The position numbers were made by a program, and so were the translations under genes. The notes under the pieces were generated by a model. The model ran no database searches. It was not told the DNA's origin and saw nothing but the letters and a program-made list of their open reading frames with translations. 24,732 nt of DNA, from IMG/VR virus record IMGVR_UViG_3300034980_000515, positions 1-24,732 of that record. The stretch is one strand, 5' to 3'. This stretch comes from a virus. Every line of letters begins with the position of its first letter. Positions within the stretch are counted from its first letter, which is position 1. Shown here piece after piece: positions 9,209 to 15,525 of the stretch.

Positions 9209-10065
9209 TGTCGATAGTGGGGATTGGCAACGGTGCTAGCGCCATCGCCCAGCGGTTTAAGGAGCACTCTCAATATAACATTTACTGTTTAAATAACAAA
9301 GTTAAAAAGACGAGCAAAGAGAACTTCAAACTTAAGCATTTCAACAGTCCAGAAGAATATGAAGATAACATCCCTAATTTAAAAAAGTTTTTTAAAGATG
9401 TGGACAAACATGTCCAAGTTTTCATCATGGGAGCGTCCTTAAGCTCAAACTACTCATTAGGAATTTTGGAACAACTCCAGGACAAGAAAGTGGATGTATT
9501 TTATATAAAGCCTGACACAGATCTACTACCGGAGACTCCCGCAAAGATAGAGAAAGTAGTCGGCGGCATCCTGCAGGAATATGCTCGCTCAGGCTTGCTT
9601 CATAGCCTTACTATAATTTCCAACGAATTCGTAGAGCGGGCCATGGGTGATACAGTACCTATTAAGAACTTTTATGATTCCTTAAATAAGACTATCGTTT
9701 CAGCTATTCACTTTATTAACTATTTCACTCATAACGAACCGGAGATTGGTAATGTAAGCCGACCTAAAGATATTAATAGAATTCGTGCGATAGGGTTTGC
9801 CACCGTAGAAAAACTTCAAGAAAACTGGTTCTTTCCACTTGACAACCCTCGTGAAATATGTTATTATCTATGTGTAAATGATAAAAAATTAGAGAGCGAT
9901 GGCGGATTACATAAGCGTATTGTTGAAAGTCTGAAGAGAAAGAATTCAAACGCCTATTTACGCCATTCATATGCAATCTATGAAACTTTTCATGAACAAG
10001 ACTTTGGGCTCTGCGTTGCCCACACTAACGCAATTCAAACAAATACTCTTGACAATTCTGAATAG
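9205..10065 (+). CDS. Divergent FtsZ/tubulin-fold protein (degenerate GTPase)
   Basis: A chain of segments follows FtsZ order. There is an N-terminal strand and Gly turn, SIVGIGNGASAI (3-14); then a strand plus a Ser/Gly loop and helix at 72-92 (VFIMGASLSSNYSLG...), where FtsZ has its 'G-G-G-T-G-(S/T)-G' loop. A strand ending in Lys-Pro follows (97-103, compare FtsZ 'V-V-T-K-P'), then SLTIISNEF (134-142, compare 'S-L-I-V-I-P-N') and a helix (151-174). Last comes NVSRPKDINRIRAIGFA (183-199), placed like the FtsZ 'N-V-D-F-A-D-V' T7 loop. The G-box is not canonical and the first T7 aspartate is missing, so GTP hydrolysis is doubtful. At 286 aa it is shorter than FtsZ or PhuZ. ATGATG gives two possible starts (9205, 9208), both overlapping the polymerase stop, so the two proteins are probably translated together. 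The homology is my own reading by pattern. Confidence 0.55.
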   Translation: MMSIVGIGNGASAIAQRFKEHSQYNIYCLNNKVKKTSKENFKLKHFNSPEEYEDNIPNLKKFFKDVDKHVQVFIMGASLSSNYSLGILEQLQDKKVDVFYIKPDTDLLPETPAKIEKVVGGILQEYARSGLLHSLTIISNEFVERAMGDTVPIKNFYDSLNKTIVSAIHFINYFTHNEPEIGNVSRPKDINRIRAIGFATVEKLQENWFFPLDNPREICYYLCVNDKKLESDGGLHKRIVESLKRKNSNAYLRHSYAIYETFHEQDFGLCVAHTNAIQTNTLDNSE

Positions 10066-10076
10066 AGTGTTATAAT
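10049..10076 (+). promoter_or_regulatory. Sigma70-type promoter for the ssDNA-binding protein gene (P1)
   Basis: Perfect -35 TTGACA (10049-10054), a 16-base spacer, and perfect -10 TATAAT (10071-10076) with the extended TGT just before it (10068-10070). It overlaps the end of the FtsZ-like gene. The strong ribosome site AAAGGAGA (10086-10093) and ATG (10101) follow. The spacer holds a small palindrome, ATTC-T-GAAT (10055-10063). Confidence 0.85.
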
Positions 10077-10100
10077 ACCCATCATAAAGGAGAAAACATT

Positions 10101-10877
10101 ATGGGAATCGACATGGAGCTTATGCGCCGCAAGCTCGCAACTTTGCGCGGTGAAGGAAGAGGAGATGGATCCTCACACTGGTTCAAACCAGACGAGGGAG
10201 ATACGGATATCCGTATTGTACCAACATCGGATGGTGATCCGTTGAAGGAGATGTTCTTCCACTATAACGTGGGAGATCATAGAGGAGGTGTTGTGTGTCC
10301 GAAGCGAAACTTCGGCGAGCGATGCCCGATTTGCGAATTCGCTTCACAACTATGGCGTGAAGGAACAGACACAAACGATGAGGAAACCAAGAAGCTAGCA
10401 AAGTCACTCTTTGTACGCACCCGGTATTTCTCACCAGTCGTTGTACGAGGTCGAGAGGATGAGGGAGCGAAGATTTACGGCTACGGAAAGCAGGCGTATG
10501 AACTTTTGCTTGGGTATATTCTTGATCCTGAATACGGTGATGTCACCGATGTGCAAGAGGGCACCGACATCACTCTAACTTATACGAAGCCCAATAAGCC
10601 GGGCGCGTACCCACAAACAAGCTTGAAGATGCGTAGAAACACTTCACCACTGCTTGAGGATAATGAAGCCATCCCCGCCCTCCTAGATGGTATTCCAGAG
10701 TTTGATTCTCTTTTTGAGCGTCTTACTCCAGAGCAGGTAGATGTGATCCTCGATGAGCAGCTCTCTGGCGATAAAACCGCCGAAGGTCGCTCGTCTGAGA
10801 CAACATCATACAACCACCAAAATAAGGGTGGAAAGAATGATGTGGACCGTGCATTTGATGAACTAATGTCAGGTTAA
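10101..10877 (+). CDS. gp32-like zinc-containing single-stranded DNA-binding protein
   Basis: Coats ssDNA during replication and recombination. The zinc site matches T4 gp32: H54-x11-C66-x8-C75-x2-C78 (gp32 has H-x12-C-x9-C-x2-C), with the typical NFGERCPICEF context. The N-terminus (M-E-L-M-R-R-K-L) resembles the basic, helical cooperative-binding arm of gp32. Residues 30-60 and 95-190 are strand-rich with many aromatics, as in an OB-fold core. After about residue 215 the chain becomes polar and ends in the short acidic motif D-V-D-R-A-F-D-E-L-M, like the partner-binding acidic tails of phage SSBs. It has its own consensus promoter and a strong Shine-Dalgarno, which fits a protein needed in large amounts. 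A hairpin followed by ATTTT lies just downstream. Confidence 0.88.
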   Translation: MGIDMELMRRKLATLRGEGRGDGSSHWFKPDEGDTDIRIVPTSDGDPLKEMFFHYNVGDHRGGVVCPKRNFGERCPICEFASQLWREGTDTNDEETKKLAKSLFVRTRYFSPVVVRGREDEGAKIYGYGKQAYELLLGYILDPEYGDVTDVQEGTDITLTYTKPNKPGAYPQTSLKMRRNTSPLLEDNEAIPALLDGIPEFDSLFERLTPEQVDVILDEQLSGDKTAEGRSSETTSYNHQNKGGKNDVDRAFDELMSG

Positions 10878-10890
10878 TCTCAAGCTTGTT

Positions 10891-10896
10891 TATAAT
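10891..10896 (+). promoter_or_regulatory. Possible -10 element (TATAAT) upstream of the small membrane-protein gene
   Basis: A perfect TATAAT lies 13 bases after the SSB stop, with TTGTT directly before it. No acceptable -35 is present at 16-18 bases. The predicted transcript start would fall in the hairpin at 10904-10931. It may be a weak promoter or chance. Confidence 0.3.
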
Positions 10897-10897
10897 G

Positions 10898-10941
10898 GCC
10901 GCTGGCAGGGCGGGCACACAAATACTCTGCCGCATTTTAAT
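10898..10941 (+). terminator. Hairpin repeat copy 1, probable terminator/attenuator after the SSB gene
   Basis: GCCGCTGGCAG (10898-10908) and TCTGCCGCATTTTAAT (10926-10941) flank a 17-base middle. The stem GGCAGGG (10904-10910) pairs with CTCTGCC (10925-10931), 7 bp with one G-U pair and a 14-base loop, and GCATTTTAA follows. The same outer sequences recur at 11203-11242. The T-run is short, so termination would be partial. Partial readthrough could feed the next gene. Confidence 0.55.
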
Positions 10942-10959
10942 CAATAAGGAGACAATAGT

Positions 10960-11193
10960 ATGTTAGAATGGTTAAAGTCAACATGGGCTAGCTCAAAAGT
11001 AAAGGTCGCAGTTGTTGGAGGCGCGCTCGTCGTCGCTACAGCTTACGGTACCTGCACCGTGGATCCCGCCGAGGTGTCAAGTTCGACACCGGTATTCACA
11101 GAGCCAGCTTCAACTGGTGAAACAGTACCAGTGTCCTCGACCACCGAGACAACTACTGAGACAACTACCGGTACTACTACTGAGACTGAGTAG
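10960..11193 (+). CDS. Small membrane-anchored protein with Thr-rich repeat tail (77 aa)
   Basis: ATG at 10960 with ribosome site AAGGAGA (10946-10952). Residues 1-13 are short and basic/polar. Residues 14-31 form one hydrophobic helix (VKVAVVGGALVVATAYG), then Cys32, an Asp/Pro/Ser linker and a tail made almost only of Thr, Glu and Ser (residues 58-77). The helix could be a signal anchor or uncleaved signal peptide. Cys32 is not in a good lipobox (preceding Y-G-T), so I do not call it a lipoprotein. The tail is encoded by 12-base tandem repeats. The function is unknown. A small membrane protein with a long, flexible extracytoplasmic tail would fit superinfection exclusion, an accessory lysis factor or a surface decoration, but this is speculation. 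A copy of the same hairpin follows the gene. Confidence 0.65.
   Translation: MLEWLKSTWASSKVKVAVVGGALVVATAYGTCTVDPAEVSSSTPVFTEPASTGETVPVSSTTETTTETTTGTTTETE
11146..11190 (+). repeat. 12-base tandem repeat encoding Glu-Thr-Thr-Thr units
   Basis: GAGACAACTACT (11146-11157), GAGACAACTACC (11158-11169), GGTACTACTACT (11170-11181) and a partial GAGACTGAG (11182-11190), just before the stop. The encoded tail is ETTT-ETTT-GTTT-ETE. The unit is a multiple of three, so copy number could change without a frameshift. Confidence 0.8.
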
Positions 11194-11202
11194 GTCCCCC
11201 CA

Positions 11203-11242
11203 GCCGCTGGCAGACCGGTGTAAAGTCTGCCGCATTTTTAAT
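11203..11242 (+). terminator. Hairpin repeat copy 2, probable rho-independent terminator
   Basis: GCCGCTGGCAG (11203-11213) is identical to copy 1, and TCTGCCGCATTTTTAAT (11226-11242) is nearly so. Here the stem is GGCAGAC (11209-11215) with GTCTGCC (11225-11231), a perfect 7 bp with a 9-base loop, followed by GCATTTTTAA. Relative to copy 1, both sides of the upper stem changed together. Confidence 0.65.
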
Positions 11243-11352
11243 GAGTATATCCAAAGTGGTGAGGATCATAAAAATCCACATTTAATCAAAAAGTGTAATT
11301 GCTACGGCTACCGCACTTTCCATTAAACGGCCACTGGCCAGGAGAAAATAAA
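11243..11352 (+). promoter_or_regulatory. Leader of the ParB-like gene with further weak inverted repeats
   Basis: No gene is supported here. AAAGTG (11290-11295) and CACTTT (11314-11319) could form a 6-bp stem with an 18-base loop. GGCCACTGGCCAGG (11329-11342) is a near-palindrome directly overlapping the ribosome site of the next gene. It resembles the left half of the hairpin repeats (GGCCGCTGGCAGG). I see no convincing promoter, so the ParB-like gene may depend on readthrough. Confidence 0.35.
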
Positions 11353-12456
11353 ATGGAAACCCCAATAAACAAAGCGCCTGCTAGCGCTGAAACTAGCATT
11401 GTTAGCGCTAATGACCTCAAAGTCGTTGGTGCCAGCAGCAACCCAAGAGTCCGAGTGGGCTTCAATAACAAGGGAACGATCAATCTTGATGAGCTAGAAA
11501 GGCTCCCTAAAATTGAGTTCAATGACGCGGAGTTCTCGCACTTCGACTGGTTAGATCTGAAGGCTATAGATCTCAATTCCTCTAACTGGAAGAACATTGG
11601 AATTCGTGATACTGATGATGAAGCGGATCGTATTGAGAGCTTCCGAGTTTCGTTCGATAATCTCGGATATGACATGTCAGAATTCCCACCCTGCATCGAT
11701 ACAGATGGGGACGTAATGGAAGGAAGGACTCGTATAAAAGCCGCTATCATAGACGAATACCGTTACATGCCGGTTGGAGTTTACACCCGCAGCGACAAGT
11801 CGGAACGCAACACCGTGACTAACGGACTGCTTGCTAACCAGAAGAAGCCTGTTTATATGACTCGCTTCATGGATTATGTTGCCGCAGGAGTCAATCTAAT
11901 TGGCAAGGGCGAACTAGTAGCCACATCCACAGCTGTCGACAACTGGTTAAACCATGAAGTCAATATTGGCAAAGTTATGTCTAACAACGGTGGAAGAGTC
12001 ACCAAGATTCGCAACAAAATCTTGAGTCTCTCTAAAGTCGATGAGGGGCTTGTGTGGTCTTTAACAAAGTCTGAAGCTGAGAAGTGGATCACAGCACACC
12101 TTGGGTTAGCTAAAGCTGATTTTGTCCTTATCAACATGGCAGATAACGAGACATATGCAGAGCGCGCTTGGCGCCATGTTCGTGAGTCCCTGAAGAACGG
12201 ACGTGAGCCTGTGAATTTGATTTTCTACACCACAGACAAAAGCCCTACCGCGGCACGGTCAAGTCTCAAGAAATCTATGAAGTATGTAGAAGACTTATAT
12301 CTGGATTCTTGGGAAGTGGTCATGAGCCAGTTACCTGCCGGAATCTCTCTGTCAATCCCGACGAAGCGCCCCTTTATCTTTATGGGCGCCCTGCCTCAGA
12401 TTGTTCAAAGCCACAAAATCAACGGCAGCAATCTGGTTTCAGTGGCCAAGTACTGA
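11353..12456 (+). CDS. ParB/Spo0J N-domain-like protein, partner of the adjacent methyltransferase
   Basis: I chose the ATG at 11353 because AGGAGA (11340-11345) precedes it. An in-frame earlier start would run through the leader repeats. The 367-residue protein carries, at about residues 90-145, a ParB-like block: FRVSFDNLGY, then IDTDGDVMEGRTRIKAAII and a short VPV-like strand. This mirrors the ParB N-terminal order (L-x-x-S-I-x-x-x-G, D-G-x-x-x-x-G-x-R-R-x-x-A). The classical 'G-E-R-R' is E-G-R-T-R here. The remaining ~220 residues have no motif I can name. ParB-domain proteins in phages often sit beside DNA methyltransferases, and here the stop overlaps the methyltransferase start (TGATG). 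The role (DNA binding, CTP-dependent sliding, nicking, or control of methylation) cannot be read from sequence. Confidence 0.6.
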   Translation: METPINKAPASAETSIVSANDLKVVGASSNPRVRVGFNNKGTINLDELERLPKIEFNDAEFSHFDWLDLKAIDLNSSNWKNIGIRDTDDEADRIESFRVSFDNLGYDMSEFPPCIDTDGDVMEGRTRIKAAIIDEYRYMPVGVYTRSDKSERNTVTNGLLANQKKPVYMTRFMDYVAAGVNLIGKGELVATSTAVDNWLNHEVNIGKVMSNNGGRVTKIRNKILSLSKVDEGLVWSLTKSEAEKWITAHLGLAKADFVLINMADNETYAERAWRHVRESLKNGREPVNLIFYTTDKSPTAARSSLKKSMKYVEDLYLDSWEVVMSQLPAGISLSIPTKRPFIFMGALPQIVQSHKINGSNLVSVAKY

Positions 12457-13280
12457 TGAAAACTCCGCTGCGATATCCGGGAGGTAAATCCCGGGCAGTG
12501 AAGACGCTAATGGAATTCATCCCCGAAGATTGTGGGGAGCTTTGCTCCCCCTTTCTAGGGGGTGGTTCAATAGAATTAGCGCTCGCTGAGAAAGGAATAA
12601 AGGTCCATGCGTATGACGGATTCAAGCCAGTTGTATGGTTCTGGCAGGCTCTCTTAAAAGATCCTGAGCGCTTGGCCACGCTAGCAGACCTCACTCGCAC
12701 CAAATCCAAAAAGAAGTATATCTATCAGGATAAGGAATATAAAGCGAGAGGTCTTCTCCAGAAAGATTTCGATCGATTCAGGGATGAAATTAGATTTGCC
12801 CTGCGCTCTGGTCACCCCTTTTCATATGAAGCTGCAGCAAAAGTATATGCTATTAATCGTAGCAGTTTTTCAGGTGCTACATTTGCAGGTGGTTTCTCCG
12901 AAAGAGCGTCATACGCAAGATTTACAGACTCACAAATAGAGTATATTAGGGACTTTAAGGTGGACAACCTCACGGTGAAGCATGCCGACTTTAAAGACTC
13001 TATCAAAAGGCATGACTGTTGCCTATATCTTGACCCTCCATACTTTCTGGAGGCAGCACGATGTAAGCTCTATGGAGACGAGGGAGACATGCACGCATTC
13101 TTTCCTCACCTCGCACTCTTCTCTATGTTGAGAGAACGAGACAACTGGATCTTATCATATAATGATTGCGATGAGATTCGTTCACTTTATCGAGACTTTG
13201 ATATACACGAAGCAGAATGGACATACGGAATGAACAGGTCAAAGAAATCCTCAGAAATCATCATTACTAACTTGCCATAA
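12456..13280 (+). CDS. dam: DNA adenine-N6 methyltransferase, D12 (Dam-like) class
   Basis: Transfers a methyl group from S-adenosylmethionine to the N6 of adenine in DNA. The N-terminus has the class signature LRYPGGKSRA (5-14). Next come the SAM-binding motif SPFLGGGSIEL (31-41) and an acidic residue after a strand (Asp54), then the catalytic DPPY (193-196). I start at the ATG 12456, which overlaps the previous stop. An in-frame start at 12309 exists but would lie wholly inside the ParB-like gene, and the family's conserved N-terminus begins right at 12456. The length (274 aa) is normal for Dam-type enzymes. Specificity (GATC or other) cannot be told. A likely purpose is protection from host restriction or marking of phage DNA for replication or packaging. 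Confidence 0.88.
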   Translation: MKTPLRYPGGKSRAVKTLMEFIPEDCGELCSPFLGGGSIELALAEKGIKVHAYDGFKPVVWFWQALLKDPERLATLADLTRTKSKKKYIYQDKEYKARGLLQKDFDRFRDEIRFALRSGHPFSYEAAAKVYAINRSSFSGATFAGGFSERASYARFTDSQIEYIRDFKVDNLTVKHADFKDSIKRHDCCLYLDPPYFLEAARCKLYGDEGDMHAFFPHLALFSMLRERDNWILSYNDCDEIRSLYRDFDIHEAEWTYGMNRSKKSSEIIITNLP

Positions 13281-13300
13281 CACAGGGTATGTGTTATACT
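13272..13300 (+). promoter_or_regulatory. Sigma70-type promoter with embedded palindrome before the recombinase gene (P2)
   Basis: -35 TTGCCA (13272-13277), a 17-base spacer and -10 TATACT (13295-13300) with extended TGT (13292-13294). A perfect 8-base inverted repeat, ATAACACA (13277-13284) and TGTGTTAT (13290-13297) around GGGTA, fills the spacer and enters the -10. It looks like an operator for a dimeric regulator. The ribosome site AAGGAGAAG (13308-13316) follows. Confidence 0.75.
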
Positions 13301-13318
13301 AACATATAAGGAGAAGCA

Positions 13319-14461
13319 ATGGCTAAAGCTAAAGCAAAAGCAGGTCGCGTAGCAATACAAGACCTAATGAAAATGGTTAATAAGAAAGCCGGCAGGAATG
13401 TTGCACACGATCTGACAGGAGAAAACCCCACGTCAGTAAAGGAATGGATCCCCACTGGCTCACGCTGGTTGGATTCTATTATTTCAAAGGGGAGGATTGC
13501 TGGAATCCCTGTCGGGAAGGTCACCGAGATCGCTGGACTTGAGGCCACAGGTAAATCATATATGGCTGCGCAGATTGCAGCAAACGCCCAGAAAACGGGC
13601 AAGGTTATCGTCTACTTCGATTCTGAGTCAGCTATCGACCCAGTGTTCTTGGAGCAGGCAGGATGTGACTTAGAACGATTAATGTATATCCAAGCTTCAT
13701 CTGTGGAGTTTGTATTGGAAACTGTGGAGGAGTTGCTCGGAGCTACTGAAGACCAACTAGTATTTATTTGGGACTCACTGGCGCTTACACCTTCTATCTC
13801 TGATGTTGAGGGAGACTTTAATCCCCAATCATCTATGGCAGTGAAGGCGCGCATTTTGGCCAAAGGGATGTCCAAGCTGATTATTCCGATTGCCGACAAG
13901 CAGGCTACATTTTTGGTCCTCAATCAGTTGAAGACCAACATCCCGAGTGGACCAAACGCTCGCATCGTTGCCATGACCACCCCTTACATGACGCCGGGAG
14001 GAAAGGCAATGCATTATTCCTATTCTCTCCGCATCTGGTTGACCGGCCGCAAGGCAAAGTCTTCCTTTATTGAAGACGAGAAAGGGTTCCGGATTGGATC
14101 CGAGGTCAAGGTGAAACTGGAGAAGTCTCGCTTTGGCACACAAGGGCGCTCATGTGCTTTCCGCATTCTATGGGGTAACGAAGTAGGCATCCGAGATGAA
14201 GAGTCGTGGTTCGACGCCATCAAGGGCTCGTCAGCGCTCACTAGTGCGGGCGCTTGGTATACATTAAAGACGGAGGATGGCTATGAAAAGAAATTCCAAC
14301 CTTCCAGGTGGGCTGACATCATCCACGAAGATGAAGAATTCAGAGAAAAGGTTATTGCAATCATGGATGAAGAGATTATCCAGAAGTTTGATAAGCGACA
14401 AGGGGACGCAAAGGATTTTTATGAAGATCCTGCAGACCTTACGGTTCCAGTAAAGGCGTAG
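13319..14461 (+). CDS. uvsX: RecA/UvsX-family recombinase
   Basis: ATP-dependent strand exchange for recombination-dependent replication and repair. Walker A GLEATGKS (73-80), the DSES segment with probable catalytic Glu103 (RecA 'D-A-E-H'), Walker B LVFIWDS (147-153), the LNQLK switch (201-205, Gln203 = RecA Gln194) and the L2 DNA-binding loop through TPGGKAMHYSYSLR (225-238) are all present and in order. At 380 aa it is about as long as RecA and UvsX. The N-terminus starts with a basic A-K-A-K-A-K stretch. The C-terminus is mixed and acidic. It has its own promoter with a putative operator. It acts with the ssDNA-binding protein upstream and the helicase and nuclease downstream. It could equally be called RecA; the phage setting favours UvsX. 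Confidence 0.9.
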   Translation: MAKAKAKAGRVAIQDLMKMVNKKAGRNVAHDLTGENPTSVKEWIPTGSRWLDSIISKGRIAGIPVGKVTEIAGLEATGKSYMAAQIAANAQKTGKVIVYFDSESAIDPVFLEQAGCDLERLMYIQASSVEFVLETVEELLGATEDQLVFIWDSLALTPSISDVEGDFNPQSSMAVKARILAKGMSKLIIPIADKQATFLVLNQLKTNIPSGPNARIVAMTTPYMTPGGKAMHYSYSLRIWLTGRKAKSSFIEDEKGFRIGSEVKVKLEKSRFGTQGRSCAFRILWGNEVGIRDEESWFDAIKGSSALTSAGAWYTLKTEDGYEKKFQPSRWADIIHEDEEFREKVIAIMDEEIIQKFDKRQGDAKDFYEDPADLTVPVKA

Positions 14462-14465
14462 TAAC

Positions 14466-15455
14466 GTGGATAATAAAAGAGTATTGATAGTGGATGCGCT
14501 CAACGCGTATCTAAGAGCATATATTGTAGACCCATCATTGTCTTCCAATGGACAGCCTATTGGTGGACTGAAGGGTTTCATGAAGATTCTACAAAAGCTT
14601 GTGAGAGAAACAAACCCAAACCAGATTGTTATTGTATGGGACGGGCCCGATGGCTCCCGCAAGCGCAAGGACATGGATAAGAATTATAAGGCCGGCCGCA
14701 AGCCGATCCGACTTAATCGAGCGTTTCACAACTTGACTGAAAACGAAGAGCTACAAAACAAGATTTGGCAACAGAGTCGAGTCATCGAATACTTTAACAA
14801 TATGCCAATAATCCAATTTATGATAGACCAAGTAGAAGCAGACGATGTTATTGCGTTCCTGACTACTTCAAGCTATTACGAGGGATGGCAAAAGATTATT
14901 GTGTCCAATGATAAGGACTTCATGCAGCTTTGTGATGAAGAAACAATTTTGTGGCGCCCAGTGAAGAAAGAGCTTTTAAACGTTAGAAGGATCATAGAAC
15001 AAACAGGCGTGCACCCAACGAATATGGCGCTAGCACGCTCTATTATTGGAGACTCGTCTGATAACCTGCCGGGTATTCGCGGGGCTGGGTTTACGTCAGT
15101 AAAGAACCGTCTATCGTTTTTGTCTTCCGAGAAGGACTACACTATAGATGAGGTCTTAGAATTTTGTGAGAACTCAGGCACCAAGCTTAAATTTTTTACT
15201 AATATTGTTGAGGGACGCGAGGTGATCGAACACAACTATAAGATGATGCAACTTTATAGCCCCCAACTGTCTCTTCAATCAAAAGATCATATCAAATATT
15301 CTTTAGAAAATTTTGAATGTACTTTCAATAAAACTGAGGTAATAAAGTTGATGAGAGAAGATGGTTTTGGTGAACTAAATTGGGACGATTTGCGCGCACA
15401 CTTAAACAAGATCACAAGGGACTGTGTTGACGCTGCAGCGCTGGCACTTAAATAA
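14466..15455 (+). CDS. 5'-3' exonuclease / flap endonuclease (FEN family)
   Basis: Removes RNA primers and 5' flaps, like the N-terminal domain of Pol I or T4 RNase H. Metal-binding residues appear in the usual order: Asp10 in LIVDALN, Asp59 in VIVWDGPDG, the EADD cluster (124-127), Asp149 and Asp151 in SNDKDF, and GDSSDN (195-200), which leads into the helix-three-turn-helix LPGIRGAG. The basic helical arch segment (RKRKDMDKNYKAGRK, 65-79) fits the 5' end-threading part. The start is GTG at 14466, 4 bases after the recombinase stop, with only a weak ribosome site, so translational coupling is likely. Length (329 aa) is typical of stand-alone FENs. It supplies the activity missing from the compact family A polymerase at 8021. 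Confidence 0.88.
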   Translation: MDNKRVLIVDALNAYLRAYIVDPSLSSNGQPIGGLKGFMKILQKLVRETNPNQIVIVWDGPDGSRKRKDMDKNYKAGRKPIRLNRAFHNLTENEELQNKIWQQSRVIEYFNNMPIIQFMIDQVEADDVIAFLTTSSYYEGWQKIIVSNDKDFMQLCDEETILWRPVKKELLNVRRIIEQTGVHPTNMALARSIIGDSSDNLPGIRGAGFTSVKNRLSFLSSEKDYTIDEVLEFCENSGTKLKFFTNIVEGREVIEHNYKMMQLYSPQLSLQSKDHIKYSLENFECTFNKTEVIKLMREDGFGELNWDDLRAHLNKITRDCVDAAALALK

Positions 15456-15470
15456 TGTACAGTTTTTCGG

Positions 15471-15498
15471 TTGACTTTAAGGGGTGTTGTGTTATACT
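15471..15498 (+). promoter_or_regulatory. Sigma70-type promoter for the helicase gene (P3)
   Basis: -35 TTGACT (15471-15476), a 16-base spacer and -10 TATACT (15493-15498) with extended TGT (15490-15492). It lies in the 70-base gap between nuclease and helicase genes. CTAG-GG-CTAG follows the expected start site. The ribosome site GTGAGGA (15515-15521) is 4 bases from the ATG. Confidence 0.8.
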
Positions 15499-15525
15499 TA
15501 CTACTAGGGCTAGAAGTGAGGATTC

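Noticed and set aside
10891-10959. A full strong promoter for the small membrane-protein gene
   Set aside because: Only a -10 is present; no -35 at any normal spacing, so I kept it as a weak element only.
10991-11060. The 77-aa protein as a lipoprotein
   Set aside because: Cys32 follows Tyr-Gly-Thr, not a Leu-(Ala/Ser)-(Gly/Ala) lipobox, and lies after a full-length hydrophobic helix.
11012-11326. A + strand 104-residue frame overlapping the small membrane-protein gene
   Set aside because: It runs in another frame through the hairpin repeat, has no ribosome site and yields a Gln/Arg/Leu-rich artefact of the repeat.
11299-11352. N-terminal extension of the ParB-like protein from an ATG at 11299
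   Set aside because: No Shine-Dalgarno there; the ATG at 11353 has AGGAGA at the right distance, and the extension would cover leader inverted repeats.
10878-11352. A tRNA or CRISPR array in the most gene-poor stretch
   Set aside because: No cloverleaf with a T-loop GTTCRA or CCA-type end could be drawn, and the repeats are hairpins with unequal spacing, only two full copies.
11286-11750. A 154-residue reading frame on the - strand
   Set aside because: It lies opposite the ParB-like gene and its leader, has no ribosome site, and its translation is low-complexity Ser/Leu/Arg typical of antisense shadow frames.
12309-12455. Methyltransferase start at 12309 inside the ParB-like gene
   Set aside because: The 49 extra residues are out-of-frame reading of the upstream gene. 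The conserved LRYPGGK motif starts just after the ATG at 12456.
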